Source: Balanoglossus misakiensis
Lineage: Eukaryota; Hemichordata
NCBI GenBank assembly: GCA_040954595.2
Contig: CM082582.2
Coordinates: 2,046,001 to 2,110,000 of the forward strand
Direction: 5' to 3'
Length of the DNA: 64,000 bases
The notes beneath the pieces were generated by a model. That model did no database searches. It was not told the origin of the DNA and saw nothing but the letters and a program-made list of their open reading frames with translations. Below, one piece after another: positions 1-12,000 of this stretch. Both the position numbers and the translations under genes were made by a program. Numbering within the stretch: position 1 is the stretch's first letter; each line of letters opens with the position of its first letter.

Positions 1-1773
1 GCGATTGAGCTTTCTCATGTCAACACAACAACGATTGGACCCATCAGATTTCTTCACCGTTACCAGTGGAACAGCATATGGACTCTCTGAAGGTTCAGCT
101 ACTCCCATCTTAATCATCGTTTTGACTTCATCTTTCACTGCTTCACGGAGTGCATGAGGGATGGGGTATGGCCTACTGCATACTGGTGTTGGATCCATCA
201 ACTTGATGTCATGGAAACCCAGGTTGGTCTTACCACGAATATCAGTTAACATATCTTTGTAATTGATCAGCAACCTCCTCACCACTTGCTTCTGTATGTC
301 TGACAAGTTGTCACATACATTCACATCTGCAGCAAATTCTTTCTGCTTGAATGCAGGAACCCGCAGTAAGTCATCGTTTACTTTAACCCCTGTGTTCTCT
401 TGTACTTCTGAAGATTCATAACTCTGCTCATCTATCACAGATACACACACAATCTCAAGAAGTCCAGCTGATACTTCATCTAGCTGATCAGTTCTTCGAT
501 AGTACCTCTTCAACAGGTTGGCATGGAATGTTTTCACCCTATGACCAAAGTCAATCTTGTAATCCATATTGCTCACTTTCTCCACCACTGGAAAAGGACC
601 CTTCCAGTGCATAAGTAGTTTATTATGGTCAGTAGGTAGTAGCAATAACACCTCGTCACCTTTGTTGAACTTCCTCCATTTGGCCTTTCTATTGTAGTAG
701 GACTTGTATTTGCCTTGTGATATCTTCAGTTCTTGTCTTGCTAAATCGCATGCCTTCTTTAATTTCTTTTGAAGATCAAGGATGTATTGATAAGTCGTTT
801 TGGTTTCTGGTTCACTGATCTCTCCAGTCCATAGTTCTTTCAATATAGCCATTGGACCACGCACACTCCTCCCATAAAGTAACTCAAACGGAGAGAATCC
901 TGTGCTCGATTGAGGCGTTTCTCTGTAGGCAAATAGTAAAGCATTCAGATAACGATCCCAATATGTTGGACGTTCCTCACACATCTTCCTGAGCATGAGT
1001 TTCAATGTACCATTGAACCGTTCCACTAGACCATTGAATGCTGGGTGGTATGGGGTGGTAGTCATCTGCTTTATAGACAAAAGCCGGCTGACCTCACGCA
1101 TCACATCTGATGTAAATTGAGTTCCTTGATCTGTCAGAATTTCACGTGGACACCCCCCCACTCTTGAGTAGATGTCCAGGAGCGCCTCTGCAACAGTCTT
1201 GGTATCAATGTTAGTCAATGCAACAGCCTCCGGATAGCGTGTTGCATAATCAACAACAGTAAGTATGTACCTATTCTTGCGTTCAGTGCATGGATGAATA
1301 GGGCCAACCAGGTCTACTGCAATACGTAGGAAAGGGATATCTATTAGTGGCATACTTCCAAGTGGTACCTTGGTCACCCGTCCCTTTGGTTGTGTCCGTT
1401 GACATGAATCACAGGACTGACAGTAACGGGAAACATCTGATGTTAGCCCAGGCCAAACGAAGTTGCTGAGGATCTTGTCTGTGGTCTTGTGAGTTCCGTG
1501 GTGACCACCCAGCACCGATTCATGGGCTAGTCTCATCACCTGGTTACGATACACTCTGGGAACCACCACCTGTAACAGCTTTTCACCAAATTGGACCATT
1601 GGCGAATTGAACTCTCTGTACAGGATCCCATCTTTCATGATGAACTTCAACCTACCTCCATTCCTAGTCACTTTCTCGTCACCCAAAATTGCCTTCTCAC
1701 GTAGTTTGTCAAGAGTGGAGTCTTCTTCTTGAGCTTGTTGAAGCTTCCCTGGCATCACCACTTCACCAACAGC
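1..1773 (-). CDS. LTR-retrotransposon pol: integrase followed by start of reverse transcriptase (partial, runs off left edge)
   Basis: The minus strand is open for 591 codons from just after the TAA at 1774-1776 to base 1. Seen in order: an integrase zinc finger (histidines in LGGHHGTHKT near 1450-1507, then CQSCDSC near 1400-1420); the DDE core, with first Asp in AVDLVGP at 1312-1314, second Asp in LTDQGTQF at 1129-1131 and Glu in NGLVERF at 1021-1023, a D,D35E spacing; and a GPF-type C-terminal module near 592-600. After a linker comes the start of a Ty3/gypsy reverse transcriptase: SPYAVPLVTVKKSDG, then VDMRKLNR at the window edge. Integrase therefore precedes RT, the reverse of ordinary Ty3/gypsy order and the order known for Gmr1-like elements. 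The frame continues that of gag-protease. RT catalytic motifs, RNase H and the 3' LTR lie outside the window. Family assignment is by motif only. Confidence 0.93.
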
Positions 1774-2962
1774 TTAAGGTACTTTAAGCTCTCTGATTGG
1801 TTTTTGGTTGGCTATCTTCTGGGCTCTGGTCTCCACAGCATTTGCTAAACCTGGTACCTGTCCAACAGTTGTACACAGTCTACATGTCGGCAATGGTTCC
1901 TGCCATGTAGTATCAGGATTCGAAGGGTCAGATACACCATCAATGTTGCCCAGTATTAAATCATACACATGGTTCATCATGCACAGTGCAGTAACATCAC
2001 CAACAAAGTAAGGGGTATCAACTTTTATTGAGGCTACAGGTACTCTTCTAATAGTCCCATCTATCAGAACACACGTCCTGTACTCACCAGTCAGCTGACT
2101 ACTTGACACCAGACTTCTTCGAACTACCACGCTACTACACCCACTATCACGCAAAACGCTAACCAGCTTACCATCGACCAATCCCTTCATTACCGGCATC
2201 TTCTTCACTCCATGGGCACTACAAGCAGCACTCATCACTGGGAGCTTATGACCACATGGTAACACGAACTCCTTATTCAGTGTTGCATCTGTTTTATCTA
2301 TTTCCATTGCTACCACCATACATGCATAACCAGTGTCTAGTCCCCTGGGCTGTTGACGGTTGCCCCAATGTGTACATTCTTGTTTAGGTGGATAGTTTCT
2401 ATCTTCTTCAGTTAACAATACCGCCGTCTTATGCATCTTTGGCTTACTTCTACAATCTTTGGCCATATGACCACCTTTACCACATACGAAGCACGTACCT
2501 TTAAAAACATGGGAACCATTGGTTTTGTTATTAAACTTCTTTACTTGATTTGGATATACAGCAGGCTTGGTATTTGCTGTCGGCTGGCTCCTTGGATTAT
2601 TCTTGGCATTACTTGGCAGTTTCCACCACCCTCGGGCATCTAAGTATTTTGAGGCAGTAGATACCATCTCTTGGACATTCTCTGGCCGTCGCTCTCTAAT
2701 GAACATTGCCATGTCTCTGGAACATACTCCAATAAACTGCTCTCGAAGTAACAGATCTGTAAGCCCATTGTACGTCTTTGGAGTACCAGCCAGTTCTACC
2801 CATCTGCCCAAATAGTCACCAATACGGTCCATAAACTTTTGAGCACTTTCATCATAATGTGGCATACACGAACGGAACTTGTCATGAAAACTCTCCTCAC
2901 TTAACTGGTAAGCCCTCAATAACTCTGGTTTCAATTCATCATAATTATTTGCAGACGCTGCA
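1774..2962 (-). CDS. LTR-retrotransposon gag C-terminal part plus aspartic protease (5'-truncated by transposon insertion)
   Basis: This is the continuation of gag after the inserted DNA transposon. Its first codons fall inside the target duplication at 2957-2962, and there is no native start here: the first ATG-like annotation point would be a TTG at 2934. Numbering from that TTG, the capsid-like part (LLRAYQLSEESFHDKF at about 5-20) precedes one CCHC zinc knuckle CFVCGKGGHMAKDC (C148, C151, H156, C161; about 2452-2493). A retropepsin-like protease follows, with active site RDSGCSS (Asp263, near 2146-2148) and a distal ILGNIDG motif. The gag reading phase on this side matches that of the N-terminal piece at 13604-14049 across one copy of the GCTGCA duplication. 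The frame ends at TAA 1774-1776 and then resumes in the same frame as integrase. The gene cannot be expressed intact because of the insertion. Confidence 0.9.
2957..2962. repeat. Target-site duplication, left copy (GCTGCA)
   Basis: GCTGCA immediately precedes the left terminus TATGGAAAGCC. The same six bases immediately follow the right terminus at 13604-13609. The duplication lies inside the gag coding sequence. Confidence 0.92.
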
Positions 2963-3858
2963 TATGGAAAGCCACAGCTGTCTTAAGTCCATTGTTACCA
3001 TTATACGACGCTCATACATCTTTATACAATGTGCATTCATCATTATACGATGCTCATACATCATTATACGCTGTTCGTACATCATTATACGACACTCGTA
3101 CATCATTATACAATGTGCATATATCATTATACGATGGGCATACAACATTATATGCTGGTCGTACATCTTTATACAACGCTCATACATGATTATACGCTGC
3201 TTGTACATCATTATACGACACTCGTACATCATTATACAATGTGCATATATCATTATATGCTGGTCGTACATCATTATACGACGCTCATACATCATTATAC
3301 GCTGCTCGTACATCATTATACAACACTCGTACATCATTATACAACACTCGTTCATCATTATACAATGTGCATATATCATTATACGATGTGCATACAACAT
3401 TATATGCTGGTCGTACATCTTTATACAATGTGCATACAACATTATACGCTGGTCGTACTTCATTATACGATGCTCATACATCACTATACAATGTGCGATC
3501 AGTATACGCTGTGCATACATCATAAAATGATGCTCATACATCATTATACAATGTACATACATCATTATACACTGCCCATACATCATTGTACGCTGTGCAT
3601 ACAACATTATACGCTGGTCGTACATCATTATACGACGCTCATACATCATTATACAATGTGCATACGCCATCATACGCTGTGCATACATCATTATACGTCG
3701 CTTATTCACCATGATACTATGTGCATACATCATTATGCGCTGTGCATACATTTTTATACGACGCTCATACATCATTATACAATGTTCATACAACATTATA
3801 TGCTGGTCGTACATCATTATATGCTGATCATGCACCATGATATGATGCTTGTTCATTA
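2963..3858 (+). repeat. Left terminal inverted repeat with 21-bp tandem array
   Basis: The outer 35 bases or so are unique TIR sequence. From about 2998 to 3852 the sequence is a variable 21-bp tandem repeat (consensus like CATTATACGACGCTCATACAT), about 40 units, in which the last few bases of each unit alternate among a handful of variants (…CGACGCTCATA, …CAATGTGCATA, …CGCTGGTCGTA). Because 21 is divisible by 3, long frames stay open on both strands. These encode a meaningless 7-residue period and are not genes. Together with 12705-13603 this forms a very long inverted repeat. Confidence 0.9.
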
Positions 3859-4009
3859 CATTACAGCAGAGACACCTTTATTGCAGGCTGTTTGTTAACT
3901 GGTTCCTAACAGTGTATTTACGATAGAGGGCATGTATTCTGATCAGCTGTTTCTATCGGCCATTTTGGATGTCAAGTATTTGATTTGTAAGTCTTCACAA
4001 TTTGGCAAA
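3859..4009 (+). promoter_or_regulatory. Upstream region of the integrase gene
   Basis: Unique DNA between the left tandem array and the preferred ATG at 4010. No clear TATA box is seen. An in-frame ATG at 3932 would add 26 residues, but its context is weaker than that of 4010 (AAAATGG, with A at -3 and G at +4). A promoter here, or within the TIR, is inferred only from gene position. Confidence 0.3.
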
Positions 4010-5374
4010 ATGGCATCGTCTCCTATGTCCACCATACTGCAGCGACTGAATTTGAGCAACCTTACTGGAGTGTTTGAAAGGGAGAGGATCACTCCAGATA
4101 TTGTTGGTAAGCTATCCAGCTGGGAAATGGAGTCCCTTGGAGTGGTTAATCCTGGAGACAGAATGGCTTTGAGCGTGACCTGTACCACCTATGGGATGCA
4201 AGTTCCACCTAAGGTTTGGGAAAGTGGGGGTGCACCACAGTTCATCATTCCAAAAGATATCCTGGAGAACCATTTAGATGAGGATTTTAGCATCTCTGAA
4301 ATAGCATCAATGATAGGAGTTTCACAAAGTACCATTTACAGAAGAATGCGACAATATGGTCTTAGCAAGATGGACTTCACAGATATATCTGAAAGTAACC
4401 TAGATTCATATGTCATCGAATTGGCACGAGAGTTCCCATACTGTGGAGAGAGAATGCTAACTCACATTTTGAAGAATAGAGCAGGCATTAAAGTCCAGCG
4501 GATGCGCCTCCGTGACAGTCTTCACAGAATTGACTCAGATGGTGTAGATGCAAGACGAAGGGGTCGTTTACATCGCAGAATATACAATGTTAAAGGACCA
4601 AATCACTTGTGGCACATTGACACAAACCACAAGTTGATTAGGTGGCATTTTGTGGTAATTGGCGGTATTGATGGTTTTAGCCGTCTGCCAGTCATGCTTC
4701 AATGTCGGGACAACAACAAGTCAGCTACTCTGTTACAGTGTTTCAAAAGTGCTGTAGGCGAATATGGCGTTCCAAGTAGGGTGCGCTCCGATCAGGGCAT
4801 GGAGAATGTTGGCATAGCAGACTACATGATATTAAGCCGTGGGCCTAATAGGGGAAGCATGATCACAGGGAAAAGCGTACACAATCAAAGAATTGAGAGG
4901 CTGTGGAAAGATGTTTTTGAAGGTGTTCTTGCGTTATATTACCAGTTATTTTATTTTATGGAGGAGAAGGGTATTTTAGATATACTGAAGCCAAGCCATA
5001 TAGCTGCACTTCACCATGTGTATTTATCTAGAATAAATCATAAATTAAAAATATGGAATAACGCATGGGCCAATCACAGAATGAGGACGACAAGAACATC
5101 ACCTCTGCGCTTATGGGTTTCCGGTCAGTTGCAGAACCCAGTTGGGATTGAGTTAGCTGCTGATGAAGTCACAGAATATGGCGTTACTGGCGTGATTCGT
5201 GAGGATGCTGATGAAGCAGATTCGAGACCTGTGATCGATGCACCATCATTTGAGTTAAATGAAGCCTGTACGGAAGAACTATATCGCACCATTCCACAAA
5301 CATGGACATCCAATAACTATGGTATTGAGAGGTACCTAGATGCACTATCCATAATTAATCATCACCATGATTAA
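4010..5374 (+). CDS. SAM-domain DDE integrase/transposase of the DNA transposon
   Basis: Single-exon gene, 454 aa from the preferred ATG at 4010 (480 aa from an in-frame ATG at 3932). In order: a SAM-like helical domain at about 7-60 ([18 protein letters not shown] … [12 protein letters not shown]); a helix-turn-helix at about 90-120 ([24 protein letters not shown]); a second DNA-binding helical block resembling the IS3-type HTH_21 segment ([19 protein letters not shown]); then an rve integrase core. Catalytic residues are the first Asp in [10 protein letters not shown], the second Asp in VRSDQGMEN and Glu in HNQRIERLW, with 34 residues between the last two. It should bind the element ends and catalyse excision and insertion in the nucleus. 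No breaks are seen. AATAAA at 5460-5465 follows the stop. It converges with the HECT gene. Related integrase-core proteins are numerous in fish and cnidarian genomes (general knowledge, not checked here). Confidence 0.92.
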   Translation: MASSPMSTILQRLNLSNLTGVFERERITPDIVGKLSSWEMESLGVVNPGDRMALSVTCTTYGMQVPPKVWESGGAPQFIIPKDILENHLDEDFSISEIASMIGVSQSTIYRRMRQYGLSKMDFTDISESNLDSYVIELAREFPYCGERMLTHILKNRAGIKVQRMRLRDSLHRIDSDGVDARRRGRLHRRIYNVKGPNHLWHIDTNHKLIRWHFVVIGGIDGFSRLPVMLQCRDNNKSATLLQCFKSAVGEYGVPSRVRSDQGMENVGIADYMILSRGPNRGSMITGKSVHNQRIERLWKDVFEGVLALYYQLFYFMEEKGILDILKPSHIAALHHVYLSRINHKLKIWNNAWANHRMRTTRTSPLRLWVSGQLQNPVGIELAADEVTEYGVTGVIREDADEADSRPVIDAPSFELNEACTEELYRTIPQTWTSNNYGIERYLDALSIINHHHD

Positions 5375-5459
5375 TTCTGTTCGTTCTAGACTTAGAGCGG
5401 CAATAGCTGTGATTTTGAACATTTTTTGGCACTAATAACACAGGAAATGTTTTATTAAA

Positions 5460-5465
5460 AATAAA
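5460..5465 (+). terminator. Polyadenylation signal AATAAA for the integrase gene
   Basis: Canonical AATAAA 86 bases after the integrase stop codon. Assignment to this gene is by position. Confidence 0.5.
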
Positions 5466-5567
5466 AATCAGAGAAAACAGATCGATAGTTCAGTACAATT
5501 ATTGCTGCTTTAACATATGGAGCACTTAGAAAACAAACAGATACAATGTATCATTTGACAATGCATG

Positions 5568-5573
5568 TTTATT
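5568..5573 (-). terminator. Candidate polyadenylation signal for the HECT gene
   Basis: AATAAA on the minus strand, about 475 bases past the HECT stop codon at 6049. A second minus-strand AATAAA lies at 5451-5456. If used, the 3' UTR of the HECT transcript would include the hairpin at 5805-5888. The two genes' 3' ends would nearly touch at the first signal and overlap at the second. Confidence 0.35.
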
Positions 5574-5804
5574 CAAAGAAAACATACACAACTTCTCGAC
5601 AACAATGAGTTTTACTAGCCAAATCCTCAAGGTCAAAACGAAATGACAACAACACCGGCGCCGCCGATAACACCAAGTCACATGAATGAAAAAAACAGCT
5701 GATCACTGGAAAGCAGGTCATGAACGGGAAATTTTAGATTTCTATCGTTTTCACTGCTTATTTCGGCGATTCCTAACGTAAACAGTCGAAGCATGTATGA
5801 TAAA

Positions 5805-5888
5805 GGGGTTATTACACGAATTTTGGTCGATAATGCGACGCATTCTCGAATACGACGCGTTATCGACCAAAATTCATGTAATAACCCC
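5805..5888. repeat. Short foldback/hairpin element between the convergent genes
   Basis: Arms 5805-5837 and 5856-5888 are inverted repeats of 33 bp with two mismatches, around an 18-base loop. They begin GGGGTTATTACA and end TGTAATAACCCC. This is either a tiny MITE or a structured RNA element in the 3' UTR of the HECT transcript. No coding frame is supported. The rest of 5375-6048 shows nothing recognisable apart from the polyadenylation signals. Confidence 0.75.
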
Positions 5889-6048
5889 TAATTATAAAAA
5901 TGAAACAGTAATTGTTAACGTTTGTCAGTTGGAACTTGTAACTTATACATGTAGTATAAAGCAACTAAACATATACCCCCAGTACTCAAATGGTTGCCAT
6001 ATTATGTATCCAATGCATAGAAGGAAATCAAACCATACAGGCACCATG

Positions 6049-9000
6049 TCATACTCTACCAAAATGTCTAGTGGTAAATGCATAATCATACATCTCATGC
6101 ATCCTATCTACTGACAATAGGTCATGCTCAAGAGTGGGTCTCGGTAGCTTCAATAAATTGATGCAAGTATCTGACGTTGGAATAAAAGATATTTCATATG
6201 GAATAAATTCAATACTTGGTGCAGTTCCAAACCCTAACACTGGTTCTTGCTCTGTTCCCGTTGTAAAGACAAGTACATCTTCAAGTGTGACTGATCCTCT
6301 TCTATTACCTTTTAGAGAAAAATATGCATTGTTGTCATGAATCATGCAGTTGACCATACATTGCCATAAGGGACCGTTCAGTTTTTACGGCTGGGGGGGG
6401 GGGAGGCAAGTTTGTGTCACCGGTTTTCAAAATCAGGCCGACCCCCCCTTCACCCAGGACCAAAAATTGATGACCCCCCCTTTGACAGACCCAAAAATAT
6501 GATGACCCCCCCCCCCCCCACGGCCAAAACATTCGCCGTCCTGATCCTATGTACACTGTATGCAATAAAGGGAATGAGGCTCCTCACACCTCAATTCTAA
6601 AGTATTATTGAAGTATATAGTATATCGTTGCAACAAAGAAATCTATGAACAAATTAAAATGAGAAGTCACTACAATAGTTGCTAGAATTGGTAAAACAAG
6701 AAAAGTGGCGGCGGTGGGCGTGGGAGGGGGTGTCCCCCTCCCACATAAGAAAATTTTGTAAAATTAGGTGCTCAAAGTTGCATTTTAATGAACTCAAAAA
6801 CAAATTAACTCAATGTTAGGGAGGACAAATTTTAATTTTGCCACTCCATTCAAAGTAAGCATCGGGGGTGGGGTGGCAATTTAGACTCTGCCCTGGTACA
6901 CTAGACAAACCAGCAAAAAATGAAATGTGGCGGAGAATGAAGGGGGTGGGTGGGTTAGAAAATTTTGTAAAAAAAGGGGCGCGAAACTGCAATTTTGTGG
7001 ACTCAAATGCAAAAGTTCGGTGGCAAAAGTATGTGACCCCCCTAAACGTTTAAAAAAAACAGATGACCCCCCCCCCCTTTTGGACTTCAAAATTTGAGTG
7101 ACCCCCCCCCCCCCCTGGATTTTGCCCCCCCCCCCCCCCCCCGGCCGTAAAAACTGAACGGTCCCTAAACCATGAAAGTTATATTTTAACCCATTGATAT
7201 AGCCAAGACATTACTTACTTGCAACTTCACGAAGATATTTGTTGAATACTGCATATACTTGGCCTTCATATCTTCTATCATTAGAACCATTCTCACTGAA
7301 CGATGGTGTTAGCATTGCCTTTAGCCTTGGCAAAGTGAGTTTTGAGGATGTATTTTCACGCAGAAGATGCTGGAATGTAGGCAGCTCTATACACATCTGT
7401 ATTAAGTAATATATAGTGTGTAATATATGTGTATTAATACACTTCTCTTGTAGACACACAAAAAACATGACAATGGAAGCAAACCATATACAATGTAATA
7501 AAGTTCATGTTTATGTTCTCAGTCTGACAATAATATAGAGAGACTTCAATATGAACACTGATTACAATCACCCCACAAAAGCACTAGAGATTGTATTTAG
7601 TACTCCCATTGTGATATACATGTATTGTGACAGTATACTACTACCGGTAGTAGTGTTGTTTAAAATTCCAGTACTATAATGTTTTTTTAATGAATTCTGA
7701 CCAAGACATGAATGGAAAAGTTGGCTAAGTAATATCAGATACATGTAGATAAGGTATGCAATACCTCAGTTTGTAGTTTCAACACTTTGTTAAAAGGTGA
7801 TTTTTGACCGTGTATGAAGTGAGTTATTTACATCTGTCCTATATCTTATATGGACCAAACCAAAATTTTACCAAAATACAAGAAATTATGGTGGAAATCA
7901 GTTTATGAATAAGCCAATTACTACCAGTTAAAATGCATGGACTGATGCTAAAAAGTGATTGTTCTATACATTACATATGTTAACAGTGTACATGTTCATA
8001 GAATCCTACCCTATATTTATTAAACTATGAAACTATTCCATTCTTTTTAATATCCAAATTACCCTAATTAAAATAAACCAATGTGCATAAAAAATAATCA
8101 AATCTTGTATTTGTTGCATTTGTCTTTTTTTTATATTCTAAGCAAGATTTTCGTACTGACAGACATCCATGACATAAGACATGGTGGCTATTAACCACTA
8201 AAGCTGTTATAACTCAATAATCTATAAATAGTTGTTTAAACTCACCTTATGTATCCCTAATTTGTTTAGGCCTTCCTTTAATTTCTCCAGACATGGATTT
8301 AATGACACTAAGCCTGTAGAGAACAGCTCTGATAAGACATCGGCACCTAGGAATTGAGGCAATACTCCATTCTGCAATATGCTCACAGCTATAAGAATCA
8401 ATAATTTAAGTTACATTTTGAAGAGCTCCTGTGTGAGTTGCGAGAAGTTCAGTCTAACGAGTCATATAACATGACCCCATGTGTATGTCTTGATTGGCAT
8501 TCGTGAACTATTTAACATGCAATTTGTCCACACAATACTCGTAGATAAGCATTAGTCATGCATATTCCATGTTTGAATGGGTTTTGGCATTGGCATGAAT
8601 CAACTTCGAACCAAAGAAAGTTTAGAAAGAACTCCCGTGTTCTGAGGGAATCGCAATAGTGAAAGCAATTTGATCCACAGTATTAAAATTTACAATACAA
8701 ACAGAAAACCCTACACAACCCCTACATGTGCATAATCCCAGAATACCAATAAGTATACCAGCTAACAGCTGAAAATTGGCTAATTTAGGTTTGTCTTATT
8801 GAAATTTCTAGAGCTATCAGTGGAGCAGCTAATAAATTGCAATTTATTATGCAAATTAGATAATTAATATGCACTGGTGTCAACCAAAAAGTATAATCAG
8901 ATCTTCGCATTTTCCAAATGCATCTGTGTATCAAGTTTCATTGGAATCTGTTGAACGGTGCATGAGATATCAATGGAACAGCTAAGAATTGGCTAAGAAT

Positions 9001-12000
9001 GTAGTAAAAGTAAAAAAGGATGTCCATATGAACATGCCAGAACAAAAAATATCTTACCTAAGATCTGACCAACAGTCACGTAATCATCACAGAGGTGGTC
9101 TTTTAAGCCATTGTCAAAATATTTCTCTTTCAATATCCTTAACATTGAATTCAAAAATTCTTTACGTGGACCGCCATAGTCCTTTGCTCTCTGTGTGAAA
9201 TTAATAATATAAATATTGATGTTAGTATATGGTAATAGATTAATCATTTTAAGGCAATAAAAATCCATTCAAACAAATGTTTTTCTTTATTTCAAATTAC
9301 CTCTCCATAAAAGTCTACTTCAAGCGTTGTTCGTAGTTGCCGTATAGACAAGGCAGACATTTCATCAAAACCAGTTGATGAAAGGCACAGTCTGTCAACG
9401 CTAATCACAGTTGTATCGCCTTCGTCACACTGATCCATTGCTTTGATTTCCAGAGCTCTACCAATGATCATTTTAGCTTGATAGTACCGGAGAATCTCCA
9501 CAGGGTTTTCTATACTATGCTCCTTACAGTAATCAACAGTTTCTATAACAATAGCTTCCACTTTCCTCTTTTCTGCATCATCTCCCACTTCATCTTCTTC
9601 ATCGACCACCTACAATGGGCAAAACAAGATTAATAATTTAACATAAGTTAGGAAATGTCTATATACCATATTTGGTCCAACAAAGATCAATAATGATATA
9701 CAATCTGTCAATGTATATAAAAATGACTGCCCATATATTTTCCTTCTTTTAAACTGGACTGATTAGGGAGTTTGTGTACATTTTCTGTACCTTTTTGGCA
9801 GACATCCGTGCATATTAATTTTCACCTAAAATTGCTTTTTTGAGACCACAAAAATATGTAATGGCACATGTAACAAAATTAACAAAAAACAACATTTTCA
9901 ACTTGATTTTTTTACAATTTACCAGTTAGTGGCCCAAAAAAAGGAAACTCAAGGAAAACAAATAATTAAACACTTACAAAATTGTCTCGCTCCATTTCCA
10001 CATTTATATCAGAATTGGTCTGATTTTCATCAGATACAGCAGTAGCTGTAATATAATCATTCCTGAAAGAAAGAAGATGGTCCTCTTTTCAGTGTCATAT
10101 TCTCTATGTTATTATTAAATTATATGTAGAAACGTCCATAAGATTATATGTCACAGAAACAGACGACTAGAACTTGGGTGCTTCCATTGTGGCAAGAATT
10201 TTAAAAGAAATTCATTTGTGCCCACATATACAGATCTGGAATTTCCGTCTGTGAACCAAAATTCACGCACCAATCGCCATTACCAAGCACACCTGATTCA
10301 TACGGGACAACGAAGCGCCCCAAAACGCCTCACAACTTGTACAATGGCCCCTTTTTGAACTTTATGCGAGGAAGGCGCAGCCATCTTGAATCTCGCTCGC
10401 ACACTAGCTATACAGTGCATTATGGGTAAAAATCATGTTTATCAAGAAAGGATAAAAATAGGAAAATCTACCCCCCTTCAACCTATTTAATTTTACTGTA
10501 CTACACACTATATTTTAGACTACACTAACAAATGAGTATAATCCCAGTTATAATGCAAAAAGTTAGTTCAGTGAATTAGCATGAACTGAAATTGCTCAGG
10601 TGTTGCAATGATATTGCACCATCTGGACAATGTTGATTGTCATTATATTTACAACTGTTCTTGTATTTACATTTTCTGATGGAATAAATTTCATTCATCA
10701 TATGCAAATTAAATGGCAACATAACCAAATCAAATAAGATTATGTATTTTATTATGATGCCATGGGAACATGCACAGAAAGTGAAAGGCCAGAAACTGGC
10801 TCAAGTCAGCAGGTCACAGGAATTTGAAATTGTTATTGTTGAAAGAAATATACAAGCCAAAACAAAATTATGCTGGAGGTTCCTGACTTCTGCCTGACTT
10901 CAGGAGCATAGCTGTATCAATGTGCCAAATGTAATTGAAAATGGTATTAATACTTACACATGTACCGGTACATGATCAGCAACCTCACTCATAGATTCAA
11001 CAGCTGCCTATAAAATGAAATAATATTGGAAGTAAGCTACATATCATAAACTATGTATGTACAGTGTATTATCACAAGCACCAAAACTGACCAAAATGTT
11101 CACCAAAACTAGATGCTAGCATATACATGCATGTATCCCCCAACCCATTGCTCATTTGCATATATCAGAATATGAATCTAGAGCAGATGCTTTTGGGTAA
11201 ATATTGGTAAATACTGACTTACAAAGACAACATTAATTCTAACATGTTGGTTATGTTCATCCCTACAATACAAACATGAATGAACACACCAAAATAGTTT
11301 GAGAGAATGAGTTGTTTTCACCAAAAATACACGAGTATTCCAAATTTTCTTTTCTCATTGCTCACAGTTGCAATTTCTTTCTTGATGATAACGAGTTATC
11401 AATCGTTTTTTCACAAAATGTTCATAGTCCCCCCCCTCCACCCACCCAGATTTTCAAATTAGAAAAAAACATACATAAATAAATATTAAACATGGGGTTG
11501 GGCTTATTGTTATTGTTAAGTTTGGTGTTTATATGCATGCAATGTAAAACCCCCGTATTCTTGGGTTGCACGACGCAATGTTACCATGGATAAGATTCGA
11601 ATTAGCGGCCATTTTTGCAAAATATACTGACAACACCAGTAAGATCGAACGTTATTAGGCGCAGTGTCTGCCAGTGACGTCACGTGCAAGCCAAGAATTT
11701 CTAAACTACTGTTATATGTTCACACTTACCCCTACATCTTCATCTGAATCAGATAAACATTTACATGTCCACATGTGATCACGTAATTCCCGTACATCAA
11801 TAAGTTGATTGCACCCTTGGCACTTTTCTGTAACACTTGACGAAATTCCAATGGATGATATTGGCTTTGTTGACAGGTTTCGTTGTATAGGCCTCAAATA
11901 AATCTTAGACTGTGAGCCTAAATTAGCCTTCAGATCAGGTATTGACCAGTCACAGCTTATTACAGACAGATTACGTGAGTTAGGTTGACACTGCAGTAGT

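Noticed and set aside
2859-3898. Frames of 223, 289 and 303 codons in the left tandem array
   Set aside because: Same 21-bp periodic artefact. Their non-repeat ends merely read through the TIR edge or the gag sequence.
6335-7090. Several 60-76-codon frames rich in Gly/Pro
   Set aside because: They are translations of homopolymer C/G runs inside the small TAA-flanked element.
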